Shown piece by piece: positions 1 through 7,096 of a stretch of DNA of 64,000 nt. A program made the position numbers and the translations under genes. Within the stretch, counting starts at the first letter, position 1; every line of letters starts with the position of its first letter. The notes under the pieces were generated by a model. That model was not told the origin of the DNA, searched no databases, and worked only from the letters and a program-made list of their open reading frames with translations. The stretch is from Phycicoccus endophyticus (lineage in GTDB: Bacteria > Actinomycetota > Actinomycetes > Actinomycetales > Dermatophilaceae): the NCBI RefSeq assembly GCF_011326735.1, contig NZ_JAANCN010000002.1:248001-312000 (forward strand), given 5' to 3'.

Positions 1-16
1 GTTCGAAGAAGCTCAT
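1..16 (-). CDS. 5' end of a minus-strand gene (partial)
   Basis: Only the first five codons are inside the window. On the minus strand an ATG at 16-14 reads M-S-F-F-E and continues off the left edge. A purine-rich ribosome-binding sequence (GGGAGGA) lies a few bases upstream at about 21-27, which is the main support. It would be divergent from the AIM24 gene that follows. The product cannot be named from five residues. Confidence 0.4.
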
Positions 17-125
17 CGGGTCCTCCCTGCCTCGTCCCTCGGACTGCCGGAACCATAGCCCCGAACCTCACGTCTGCTCTAGCGTTACCGCAGCGACGAC
101 GCTCCCCGACACCGAAGGCGGCACG

Positions 126-854
126 ATGACCATCCACGGCTCCCTGTTCACCGACTTCGCGGAGAAGCCGAGCCAGGACCCGTTCTCGCTGCAGAACAAG
201 AAGCTGCTGCGGGTGGACATGCGCTACGGCCCCGTCCAGGCGCGCACCGGGTCGATGGTGGCCTACCAGGGGGACGTCCGCTTCCAGAACCGCGGCTCGG
301 GCGGGATGGGCAAGTTCCTCAAGGCCGCGGCCACCGGCGAGGGCGTGCGGATGATGGAGTGCACCGGCAGCGGCGAGCTGTTCCTCGCCGACGAGGCGGC
401 GGAGGTCCAGGTGATGTACCTCGAGGACGACGCCATCTCGGTCAACGGCCGCAACGTCCTCGCCTTCTCCAGCTCGATCCAGTGGGACATCCACCGGATC
501 CAGGCCCGTGGGGCGATGATGACCGGCGGCCTGTACAACGTCTCGCTGCGGGGCACGGGCTACGTCGCGGTGACGACCAAGGGCGACCCCATCGCCCTCG
601 ACGTCGCCTCGTCCCCGACGTTCGCCGACGCCCAGGCCGTCGTCCTGTGGACCGCGGGCGTGACGATGGACGTGCGGGTCGACACCGGCGGGCTCGGCTC
701 GATGATCCGCGGTGGCACCGGCGAGCTGCTCCAGATGGCCTTCGGCGGCCAGGGGTACGTGCTGGTCCAGCCCAGCGAGAACGTCGTCGACGGCGGCCAC
801 CAGGGCGGCGGCGGCAAGGGCGGGGGGATGCTCGGGGACCTCCTCGGCGGCTGA
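126..854 (+). CDS. AIM24 family protein
   Basis: The 242-residue product matches the AIM24 (formerly DUF124) family of beta-rich proteins, with glycine-rich strands and the typical GTGELLQMAFGG and GQGYVLVQPSE stretches near the C-terminus. There is no signal peptide and no membrane segment. The tail (from about residue 222) is a low-complexity Gly/His/Lys stretch, HQGGGGKGGGMLGDLLGG, common in actinobacterial members. The name comes from a yeast mitochondrial protein; the bacterial role is not established. The ATG at 126 is chosen because it gives the full-length family N-terminus. The gene stands alone: a divergent gene starts at the left edge and 175 bp separate it from the next gene downstream. 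Confidence 0.85.
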   Translation: MTIHGSLFTDFAEKPSQDPFSLQNKKLLRVDMRYGPVQARTGSMVAYQGDVRFQNRGSGGMGKFLKAAATGEGVRMMECTGSGELFLADEAAEVQVMYLEDDAISVNGRNVLAFSSSIQWDIHRIQARGAMMTGGLYNVSLRGTGYVAVTTKGDPIALDVASSPTFADAQAVVLWTAGVTMDVRVDTGGLGSMIRGGTGELLQMAFGGQGYVLVQPSENVVDGGHQGGGGKGGGMLGDLLGG

Positions 855-1029
855 GCCCTGCGACGGGCGGCCCCGCCGGCCCGCGCGGCGACGGCACCGG
901 AGGTCCGGACGCGGCCGCCCACGTCGGCAGCACGGCTGCCCGCAGAGGGAATTCGCGAGGGCCGACGACGGTTCACGCGTTCAGGTCAGCGCCGACCCCG
1001 TCCGTGCCGCCCACCCCCGGGAGTCCTCC

Positions 1030-1584
1030 GTGAACGTCCTCGTCCTCGTCGGCAGCCTGCGCCCCGGCTCGACCAACCGCCAGCTCGCCGACGCCGCCGT
1101 CGCCCACCTGCCCGCCGGGGTCGGGACGACGCTCTTCGAGCGGCTGGCCGAGCTGCCGCACTACTCCGAGGAGCTCGACCACGACGACACGCTGCCGGAG
1201 GTCGCCCGCGACCTGCGGGACGCCGTGGCCGACCACGACGCCATCCTCCTGGTGACCCCGGAGTACAACGGCTCACTGCCGAGCAGCCTGAAGAACGCGG
1301 TCGACTGGGCCTCCCGCCCGCGCGGCGCCTCGGTCATCGCGGGCGTGCCCGCGGCCGTGCTCGGGGCGAGCGGGTCCCCGCGCGCCGCCCAGTGGGCCCG
1401 CGAGGACGGCGTGCGGATCCTCACCGTGGCCGGCGCGCGCGTGCTGCCCGACACCATCGGGGTCGGCTCGGCCTTCCAGGCCTTCGAGGAGGGCCGGCTC
1501 ACCGACGCCGAGCTCGACACCGCCCTGCGCGACCTGGTCCAGCGGCTGGCCCGGGAGGCCGAGGCCGCGCACTCGGCCGCCTGA
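1030..1584 (+). CDS. NADPH-dependent FMN reductase family protein
   Basis: A 184-residue flavodoxin-fold reductase of the NADPH-dependent FMN reductase type. The N-terminus MNVLVLVGSLRPGSTNRQLA holds the phosphate-binding loop for the flavin (GSLRPGSTN), and TPEYNGSLPSSLKNAVDWAS at about residues 77-96 is the family signature that contacts the isoalloxazine ring. Such enzymes reduce flavins or quinones with NAD(P)H in the cytoplasm. The start is the GTG at 1030, since the signature begins within ten residues of it; the reading frame stays open upstream to 712, but that part is arginine/alanine-rich shadow sequence. No operon partner is evident. Confidence 0.9.
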   Translation: MNVLVLVGSLRPGSTNRQLADAAVAHLPAGVGTTLFERLAELPHYSEELDHDDTLPEVARDLRDAVADHDAILLVTPEYNGSLPSSLKNAVDWASRPRGASVIAGVPAAVLGASGSPRAAQWAREDGVRILTVAGARVLPDTIGVGSAFQAFEEGRLTDAELDTALRDLVQRLAREAEAAHSAA

Positions 1585-1612
1585 GCACGCCTCCCCCCGG
1601 GGCCGGGTTCGG

Positions 1613-2083
1613 CTAGGCCCCGCGCTCGCGCCGCTCGATCCGCTCGAGCCGCTCGGTGAGGTCGGCTTGGAGGGCACGCAGGGTCCGCAGCTGCTCGGCG
1701 CTGACCCGCAGGAGGACCTCGACGTCCTCCTTGGCGGCCCGGTTGGTGTCGTAGTCGTGCTGCGCCAGGGCGGCGGCGACGGCGTCCTGGCGCTTGGCGG
1801 CGATGAGCAGGATCGCTCCCTGCAGCCCGGCGAGCATCGACAGGAACAGGTTGAGCAGGATGAACGGGTAGGGGTCCCAGGCGCGCCCGAGCGAGTTCAC
1901 GAGCGCCCACAGGCCCATGAACGCCAGGAAGGCGAAGACGAAGCCCCAGCTGCCCATCCCGTTGCGCAGCCCGTCCGCGGCCCGGTCGCCGAGGCCGAGG
2001 GCCGCCGTCCGCCGCTGGTGCCAGTTCACCTCGGGGACAAGGCGGGCGCTGGTCAGGGTGGGGTGGTGCTGGTGTTCGCTCAT
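1613..2083 (-). CDS. DUF1003 family membrane protein
   Basis: The 156-residue protein fits DUF1003. A soluble N-terminus with the motif RTAALGLGDRAADGLRNGMGSW precedes two hydrophobic helices (about residues 45-63 and 71-90) separated by the family-typical WDPYPFILLN, then a charged C-terminal coiled-coil-like tail (ADLTERLERIERRERG). The start is the ATG at 2083, with GGAGG a few bases upstream; an in-frame upstream extension to 2239 lacks a ribosome-binding site and family similarity. Function is unknown; in some genomes such genes neighbour metal transporters. Here it lies 38 bp downstream of the feo operon on the same strand and could be co-transcribed. Confidence 0.85.
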   Translation of the reverse strand: MSEHQHHPTLTSARLVPEVNWHQRRTAALGLGDRAADGLRNGMGSWGFVFAFLAFMGLWALVNSLGRAWDPYPFILLNLFLSMLAGLQGAILLIAAKRQDAVAAALAQHDYDTNRAAKEDVEVLLRVSAEQLRTLRALQADLTERLERIERRERGA

Positions 2084-2121
2084 CGCGACCTCCGAGGGCG
2101 GGTGACGGGGCCACCCCCACG

Positions 2122-2436
2122 CTAGGCCGGTCGGCGCACCGAGATGGTGACGAGCGCCGGCCCGGAGCGGGTCGCCGAGGGGGCCACCGCGCCACAGCCC
2201 GCCTGCCCCGTCGCCGTGGCCGAGGCGCAGGTGCCGCACCCTCCGGTGGGGCAGCCGACGGCGAGCTCGCGGGCCTCGAGCCGGCCGAGGCGCACGAGGT
2301 GGTCGACGCAGGCCTGCACGACGTCGCGCGCGAGCCCGGTGCGCTCACCGACCTCGTCGAGCGAGTGCACCCCGTCCCGGAAGGCCTGCAGGACGGCCGT
2401 CAGCGGGCCGCCCGCCCCGGGGGTCGTCGCGCTCAC
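2122..2436 (-). CDS. feoC: FeoC-like small winged-helix protein
   Basis: A 104-residue protein with an N-terminal winged-helix-like segment (HSLDEVGERTGL...VVQACVDHLVRLGRLEA, residues about 24-56) followed by four cysteines at residues 62, 67, 70 and 81. The spacing C-x4-C-x2-C-x10-C resembles the iron-sulfur cysteine cluster of FeoC proteins. FeoC-like proteins are small partners of FeoB; in enterobacteria FeoC affects FeoB stability, elsewhere the role is open. The GTG start at 2436 overlaps the feoB stop codon by 4 bases (GTGA), so translation is probably coupled. The last cysteine is spaced further than usual, and the roughly 20-residue tail is unassigned. Confidence 0.8.
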   Translation of the reverse strand: MSATTPGAGGPLTAVLQAFRDGVHSLDEVGERTGLARDVVQACVDHLVRLGRLEARELAVGCPTGGCGTCASATATGQAGCGAVAPSATRSGPALVTISVRRPA

Positions 2437-4400
2437 CAGAAGACCCGCCCGACCTGGAAGACGACGACGGCGAGGGTCCAGGCGACCACGAGCTGGACGA
2501 GGACGCCGAACACGGTCCACCGGGTGCCGATCTCGCGGCGCTGCGCCGCGAGGGTCGCGACGCACGGGGTGTAGGCGAGGAGGAAGACCATGAAGGCCAG
2601 CACCGCGACCGCGCCGTGGCCGCCGCTCGAGGCGTCGAAGGTCGCGGTCAGCTGGTCGCCGAGGGCACCGGGTGAGCGCGCCGAGGAGGGCTCGGCGAGC
2701 GCGTAGGTCTGCGCCCACGAGGAGATGACGGCCTCCTTGGCGACGAAGCCGACGACGAGCGCCGAGACCGACTCCCACTGGCCGAAGCCGGCGGGGTCGA
2801 GCGCCGGGGCGACCGTCCGCGAGATCGACGCGTACACGCTGTCCTCGACCGGCACCTCGCCGAAGCTGCCACCGCCCGCGGGCAGCGACTGCAGGAGCCA
2901 GACGGCGACGACGGTGACGACGATGATCCCCGAGGCGGTGCGCAGGAAGCCCTGGAGACGCAGCCACATGACCGACAGCGACAGCCGCACGGTGGGCCGC
3001 TGGTAGGGCGGCAGGTCGATGACGAGGGGCTCGGCGCCCATGCTGCGCCACAGCGTCGAGCGCAGCGCGAGGCCGACGAGGACGACGAGGACGATCGAGG
3101 CGAGGTACATCGCGAAGACGACCGTGCCCGCGTGCTCGGGGAAGAAGGTGCGGGCGAGCAGGACGTAGACCGTGAGCCGCGCCGAGCACGAGGTGAAGGG
3201 CACGAGCAGGGCCGTGAGCACCCGCTGGCGCACCGTCGGCAGGATGCGCGTCGCCGCGACGGCGGGGACGTTGCAGCCGAACCCGACGACGAGCGGGAGG
3301 AAGGCCCTCCCCGGCAGCCCGATCCGACGCATGAGGCGGTCGGTGACGACCGCCGCGCGGGCCATGTAGCCGGAGTCCTCGAGGACGGCGAGCAGCAGGA
3401 ACATCAGCGCCATGAGCGGGACGAAGGTGAGCAGCATCCCGACTCCGGCGACGAGCCCGTCGACGACGAAGCCCTCCACCGGGGTCGCCCCGAGCCCCAC
3501 GGCGCCGACGAGCCACGACGCACCGCTGGAGACGGGCCCGGTGACGAGGGCGTCCAGGGCGTCCTGCAGCGGGGCGGCCACCGTCGTGGTCACCTGGAAG
3601 ACCGCCCACATGACCGCGAGGAAGAGCAGCGGCCCGACGACGGGCGCGGTGGCGACCCGGTCGATGCGGTCCGACCACGTGCGGGCCCGGGCGCCGGTCT
3701 CGTGGACCGCGGCCGTGACCGCCTGCTCCACCCAGCCGAAGCGCTCGTCCGCCAGCCGCAGGTCGGCCTCGGGGTCCTCGTCGCCGGCGGGCCGGGCGCC
3801 CGGCCGCGGCACGAGGGGGCCGCAGTGCAGGGCGTGCTCGACGGCCGTGACGAGCCGCTCGGTCCCCGAACGGCGGCGCGGGTCGAGCGCGACGACCGGG
3901 CAGCCGAGGGCGGCCGTCAGGGCGGCGGCGTCCACCCGCTGGCCCCGGCGGGCCGCGACGTCCTCCATGGTCAGCGCGACGACCACCGGGCGCGAGGTCT
4001 CCCGCAGCTGGGCGACGAGGTAGAGGCTGCGGGCGAGGTGGGCCGCGGACGCGACGACGACCACGACGTCCGGCGCCGAGCCGTCGGTGGCGAGCAGGAG
4101 GTCCCGGGTGAGCTGCTCGTCGGGGCTCATCGGGTCCAGCGAATAGGCGCCGGGCAGGTCGACGACGGCGACGGTCTGCGGCCCGACCGCGACCGCGCCA
4201 CGGCCGACTTCGACGGTGGTCCCCGGCCAGTTGCCGACGGTGCGGCGCGCGCCGGTCAGGGCGTTGAAGAGGGTGGACTTGCCGACGTTGGGTGCCCCCG
4301 CGAGCGCCATCGTCGGGCTGCCGGGAGGCGCGGCCGGACCCCCCGTGTCGCCGTGGCAGGAGGGCGCAGCGGGGGCCCGCTCGGCGGGGCGGGTGGTCAC
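2433..4400 (-). CDS. feoB: Ferrous iron transport protein B
   Basis: FeoB imports Fe(II) across the cytoplasmic membrane. With the GTG at 4400 the product is 655 residues. It has an N-terminal G domain: G1 GAPNVGKST (about 35-43), G3 DLPGAYS (81-87), and a position-4 motif TMED (144-147) where NxxD is usual. A polytopic membrane domain follows, with the Gate regions PLVVGFGCNVPAVAATR and YTPCVATLAAQRREIG. The start was chosen because GTGA overlaps the feoA stop by 4 bases; a longer reading frame to 4508 lies wholly within feoA. It sits between feoA and feoC in one operon. The Thr replacing the G4 Asn may lower guanine-base specificity. Confidence 0.96.
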   Translation of the reverse strand: MTTRPAERAPAAPSCHGDTGGPAAPPGSPTMALAGAPNVGKSTLFNALTGARRTVGNWPGTTVEVGRGAVAVGPQTVAVVDLPGAYSLDPMSPDEQLTRDLLLATDGSAPDVVVVVASAAHLARSLYLVAQLRETSRPVVVALTMEDVAARRGQRVDAAALTAALGCPVVALDPRRRSGTERLVTAVEHALHCGPLVPRPGARPAGDEDPEADLRLADERFGWVEQAVTAAVHETGARARTWSDRIDRVATAPVVGPLLFLAVMWAVFQVTTTVAAPLQDALDALVTGPVSSGASWLVGAVGLGATPVEGFVVDGLVAGVGMLLTFVPLMALMFLLLAVLEDSGYMARAAVVTDRLMRRIGLPGRAFLPLVVGFGCNVPAVAATRILPTVRQRVLTALLVPFTSCSARLTVYVLLARTFFPEHAGTVVFAMYLASIVLVVLVGLALRSTLWRSMGAEPLVIDLPPYQRPTVRLSLSVMWLRLQGFLRTASGIIVVTVVAVWLLQSLPAGGGSFGEVPVEDSVYASISRTVAPALDPAGFGQWESVSALVVGFVAKEAVISSWAQTYALAEPSSARSPGALGDQLTATFDASSGGHGAVAVLAFMVFLLAYTPCVATLAAQRREIGTRWTVFGVLVQLVVAWTLAVVVFQVGRVFW

Positions 4401-4627
4401 GGCCCCGTCGGCTCGGTCCGCACGCGCTGGAGGACCTCGCGGCCGAGCGCGATGCGCGCGCCCGCGACGTCGACGACCCGGCCGCCACCGGCGGTGCGCT
4501 GCAGACACCGGACCTCCACGCCGCCACGCAGCCCGAGCTCGGCGAGGCGTCGCTCGAGGGCGTCGGACCGGTCGGCGGGGGCGATCCGGACGGTCACCCC
4601 GAAGGGCGCGCGGTCCAGGGTCGTCAC
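4397..4627 (-). CDS. feoA: Ferrous iron transport protein A
   Basis: A 76-residue SH3-like FeoA protein: two-part beta barrel with LERRLAELGLRGGVEVRCLQ and a terminal IALGREVLQRVRTE strand, as in the family. FeoA is a small cytoplasmic partner of FeoB. It starts at a GTG (4627) with no clear Shine-Dalgarno sequence. A TACCGT -10-like hexamer at 4636-4641 would place transcription at or next to the GTG, suggesting a leaderless message (inference). The iron box at 4647-4665 overlaps the promoter. It is the first gene of feoABC and overlaps feoB by 4 bases. Confidence 0.92.
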   Translation of the reverse strand: MTTLDRAPFGVTVRIAPADRSDALERRLAELGLRGGVEVRCLQRTAGGGRVVDVAGARIALGREVLQRVRTEPTGP

Positions 4628-4646
4628 GACGTCGACGGTAGCACTG

Positions 4647-4665
4647 AGCGGTTAGGCCTCCCTTA
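4647..4665. promoter_or_regulatory. Putative DtxR/IdeR iron box upstream of feoA
   Basis: Read toward feoA the site is TAAGGGAGGCCTAACCGCT. It agrees at 14 of 19 positions with the actinobacterial iron-box pattern TWAGGTWAGSCTWACCTWA, with one half better conserved than the other. It lies 20 bp upstream of the feoA start, covering the likely -35 region, where iron-loaded DtxR/IdeR would block transcription. It is the weakest of the five boxes in the window; its position before an iron gene is the main support. Confidence 0.55.
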
Positions 4666-4702
4666 TCACGGTCGGGCTCCGGCCGCCCGGGAGGATGGCG
4701 GG

Positions 4703-5215
4703 ATGAGCGAGCGCCCCTACCGCGTCACGGTCGTCTGCCACGGCAACATCTGCCGCTCCCCGATGGCCGAGTTCCTGCTGCGCGAGGCGTTCGAGGACGC
4801 CGGGCTGGCCGACCGGGTGCAGGTCGACTCCGCGGGCACCTCGAGCGAGGAGGTCGGCAACCCGCCCCACCGGCGCACCCTCGCCACGCTGCAGCGCCAC
4901 GGACACCGCGACCTGGGCTGGTCCCGGCACCGCGCGCGGCAGTTCCGGCCCGAGTGGTTCGAGAACCTCGACCTCGTCCTCGCTGCCGACCACCCGCACG
5001 CCGACCGGCTCCTCGACCTCGCCCGCACCGACGAGGAGGCCCGCCGCGTCCGCCTCGTGCGCTCCTTCGACCCCGAGGCCGTCGCCGCCGGCGAGCTCGG
5101 GATGGACGACCCGTGGTACGGCGGCGACGCCGACTACGAGCAGACCTACCAGGAGATCCGCGCGGCCGTGCCCGGCATCGTCGAGCACGTGCGCTCCCAC
5201 CTCGGCGCCGGCTGA
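4703..5215 (+). CDS. Low molecular weight protein-tyrosine phosphatase
   Basis: The 170-residue protein carries the phosphate-binding loop of low-molecular-weight phosphotyrosine phosphatases, VCHGNICRSPMAE, with nucleophile Cys12 and Arg18. The general-acid aspartate lies in GMDDPWYGGDADYEQTY near residue 135. It hydrolyses phosphotyrosine in the cytoplasm; in other actinobacteria relatives act on bacterial or host tyrosine-phosphorylated proteins, but the target here is unknown. The ATG at 4703 follows a GGGAGG site. It is transcribed away from feoABC across a 75-bp gap that contains the iron box, and no tyrosine kinase gene lies nearby. Confidence 0.93.
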   Translation: MSERPYRVTVVCHGNICRSPMAEFLLREAFEDAGLADRVQVDSAGTSSEEVGNPPHRRTLATLQRHGHRDLGWSRHRARQFRPEWFENLDLVLAADHPHADRLLDLARTDEEARRVRLVRSFDPEAVAAGELGMDDPWYGGDADYEQTYQEIRAAVPGIVEHVRSHLGAG

Positions 5216-5272
5216 CCGGCCGGCGCCGGGCACGGACGACGCCGCCCCGGCCGGCTCTGGGAGACTGGCGCC

Positions 5273-6724
5273 ATGCCGCGCACGACCGACGCCACCCCGA
5301 GCGCCCTCCCCGGCGCCCAGTGCCTCGCCGACCTCGACCCGCCGATCGCGCTCGGCGCCCTCGACGGCCGCTACCGCGGGGCGGTCGCCCCCCTCGTCGA
5401 CCACCTCTCCGAGCCGGCACTCAACCGCGCGCGCCTGCACGTCGAGGTCGAGTGGCTCATCCACCTCACCGAGCACGAGGTCCTTCCCGGCGTGCGCCGG
5501 CTCACCGAGGAGGAGCAGGCCCGGTTGCGGGCGGTGGTCACCGGCTTCGGCGCGGCCGAGATCGAGGAGCTGGCGGCGACCGAGCGGGTGACCCAGCACG
5601 ACGTCAAGGCCGTCGAGTACCTCCTCAAGGCGCGGGTGCGCGAGGTCGCGCCCGCTCCCGAGGACGCCGGCCTGGCCGAGCTCGTGCACTTCTGCTGCAC
5701 GAGCGAGGACGTCAACAACCTCAGCTACGCGGTCATGGTCCGAGGGGCGGTCCGCGACGTCTGGCTGCCCCGGGCCACCGCGCTGCTCGAGCAGCTGGGC
5801 GACCTGGCCCGCGCGCTGCGGGAGGTGCCGCTGCTCGCGCACACCCACGGCCAGCCGGCCACGCCGACGACGATGGGCAAGGAGCTGGCCGTCCTCGCCT
5901 GGCGGCTGCGCCGGCAGCTCTCGCGCGTCGAGGACGCCGAGTTCCTCGGCAAGCTCAACGGCGCCACCGGCACCTACGGCGCGCACCTGGCGGCCGTCCC
6001 GGAGGCGGACTGGCAGGCGGTCAGCCGCAGCTTCGTCGAGCACCTCGGCCTGACGTGGAACCCGCTGACCACCCAGATCGAGAGCCATGACTGGCAGGCC
6101 GAGCTCTACGCGGACCTCGCGCGCTTCAACCGGGTGCTGCACAACCTGTGCACCGACGTGTGGTCCTACATCTCGCTGGGCTACTTCGCCCAGGTCCGGG
6201 GCCAGGGCACGGTCGGCTCCTCGACGATGCCGCACAAGGTCAACCCGATCCGGTTCGAGAACGCCGAGGCCAACCTCGAGGTGAGCAACGCGCTGCTCGA
6301 CGTGCTCTCGGCGACCCTCGTCCAGAGCCGGCTGCAGCGCGACCTCACCGACTCCTCGACGCAGCGCAACATCGGCTCCGCCCTCGGCCACAGCCTGCTC
6401 GCCGTCGACAACGTCCAGCGCGGCCTGGCCGGCCTGGACGCGGTGCCGGCCGCGATGGCCGCCGATCTCGACGCGAACTGGGAGGTGCTCGGGGAGCCCG
6501 TGCAGTCCGCGATGCGCGCGCTCGCCGCCCAGGGCGTGCCCGGGATGGAGGAGCCCTACGAGCGCCTCAAGGAGCTCACCCGGGGCCGGCGGATCGGGCG
6601 CGAGGACCTCGTCGCCTTCGTCCGCTCCCTCGGGCTGCCGGTGGAGGTGGAGGAGCGCCTCGCGGCGATGACCCCCGCCACCTACGTCGGGCTCGCCCCC
6701 GACCTCGTCGACCACCTGCCCTGA
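5273..6724 (+). CDS. purB: Adenylosuccinate lyase
   Basis: PurB catalyses two steps of purine synthesis: cleavage of SAICAR to AICAR and of adenylosuccinate to AMP, each releasing fumarate. The 483-residue protein belongs to the fumarase/aspartase superfamily and shows GSSTMPHKVNPIRFENAE at about residue 314. It also shows the H-x-x-T loop LAHTHGQPATPTTMGKE and CCTSEDVNNLSYA, which identify the longer E. coli-type PurB branch rather than argininosuccinate lyase. The ATG at 5273 gives the expected N-terminus (ALDGRYRGAVAPLVDHLSE). It forms a single-gene unit 58 bp after the phosphatase gene. Confidence 0.96.
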   Translation: MPRTTDATPSALPGAQCLADLDPPIALGALDGRYRGAVAPLVDHLSEPALNRARLHVEVEWLIHLTEHEVLPGVRRLTEEEQARLRAVVTGFGAAEIEELAATERVTQHDVKAVEYLLKARVREVAPAPEDAGLAELVHFCCTSEDVNNLSYAVMVRGAVRDVWLPRATALLEQLGDLARALREVPLLAHTHGQPATPTTMGKELAVLAWRLRRQLSRVEDAEFLGKLNGATGTYGAHLAAVPEADWQAVSRSFVEHLGLTWNPLTTQIESHDWQAELYADLARFNRVLHNLCTDVWSYISLGYFAQVRGQGTVGSSTMPHKVNPIRFENAEANLEVSNALLDVLSATLVQSRLQRDLTDSSTQRNIGSALGHSLLAVDNVQRGLAGLDAVPAAMAADLDANWEVLGEPVQSAMRALAAQGVPGMEEPYERLKELTRGRRIGREDLVAFVRSLGLPVEVEERLAAMTPATYVGLAPDLVDHLP

Positions 6725-6747
6725 CGCCACCACCCCCCTCCCCGCAG

Positions 6748-6764
6748 ATACCCCGCAGGGGTAT
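6748..6764. promoter_or_regulatory. CsoR-type copper operator overlapping a -10 element
   Basis: The sequence ATACCCCGCAGGGGTAT is a perfect 7-bp inverted repeat around GCA, matching the G/C-tract palindromes bound by CsoR repressors. A -10-like TATGAT (6762-6767) overlaps its right arm, so bound repressor would cover the promoter. The csoR ATG at 6775 is 7 bases past the -10, where transcription would begin, so the message is probably leaderless. Copper binding to CsoR would release the site. Confidence 0.85.
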
Positions 6765-6774
6765 GATGGCGGGC

Positions 6775-7095
6775 ATGAGCACCCCCACGTCCTCCGCGCC
6801 CGTCGGCGGCCGCCCGCCCGGCTACTCCGACACCAAGGACGCCCACCTGAAGCGGCTGCGCCGGATCGAGGGGCAGGTGCGCGGCATCGCCCGGATGGTC
6901 GAGAGCGACACCTACTGCATCGACGTCCTCACCCAGGTCAGCGCCGTGACCCGCGCCCTGCAGGCGGTCAGCCTCGGGCTGCTCGAGGAGCACATCGCGC
7001 ACTGCGTCGTCGACGCCGCCCGGGAGTCGGACGAGGCGGCGGCCGAGAAGGTCGACGAGGTCGTCGCCGCGGTGACCCGGCTCGTGAGGAGCTGA
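6775..7095 (+). CDS. csoR: Copper-sensing transcriptional repressor CsoR
   Basis: A 106-residue all-helical repressor. Cys48, His73 and Cys77 occur with the spacing (25 and 4) of the Cu(I) ligands in Mycobacterium tuberculosis CsoR, and RLRRIEGQVRGIARMVESDTYCIDVLTQ is the family core. Copper binding lowers DNA affinity and derepresses the adjacent exporter. In-frame ATGs also occur at 6763 and 6766, but both overlap the -10 element, so 6775 is preferred. It ends one base before copA begins, forming a csoR-copA operon under autoregulation. Confidence 0.95.
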   Translation: MSTPTSSAPVGGRPPGYSDTKDAHLKRLRRIEGQVRGIARMVESDTYCIDVLTQVSAVTRALQAVSLGLLEEHIAHCVVDAARESDEAAAEKVDEVVAAVTRLVRS

Positions 7096-7096
7096 G

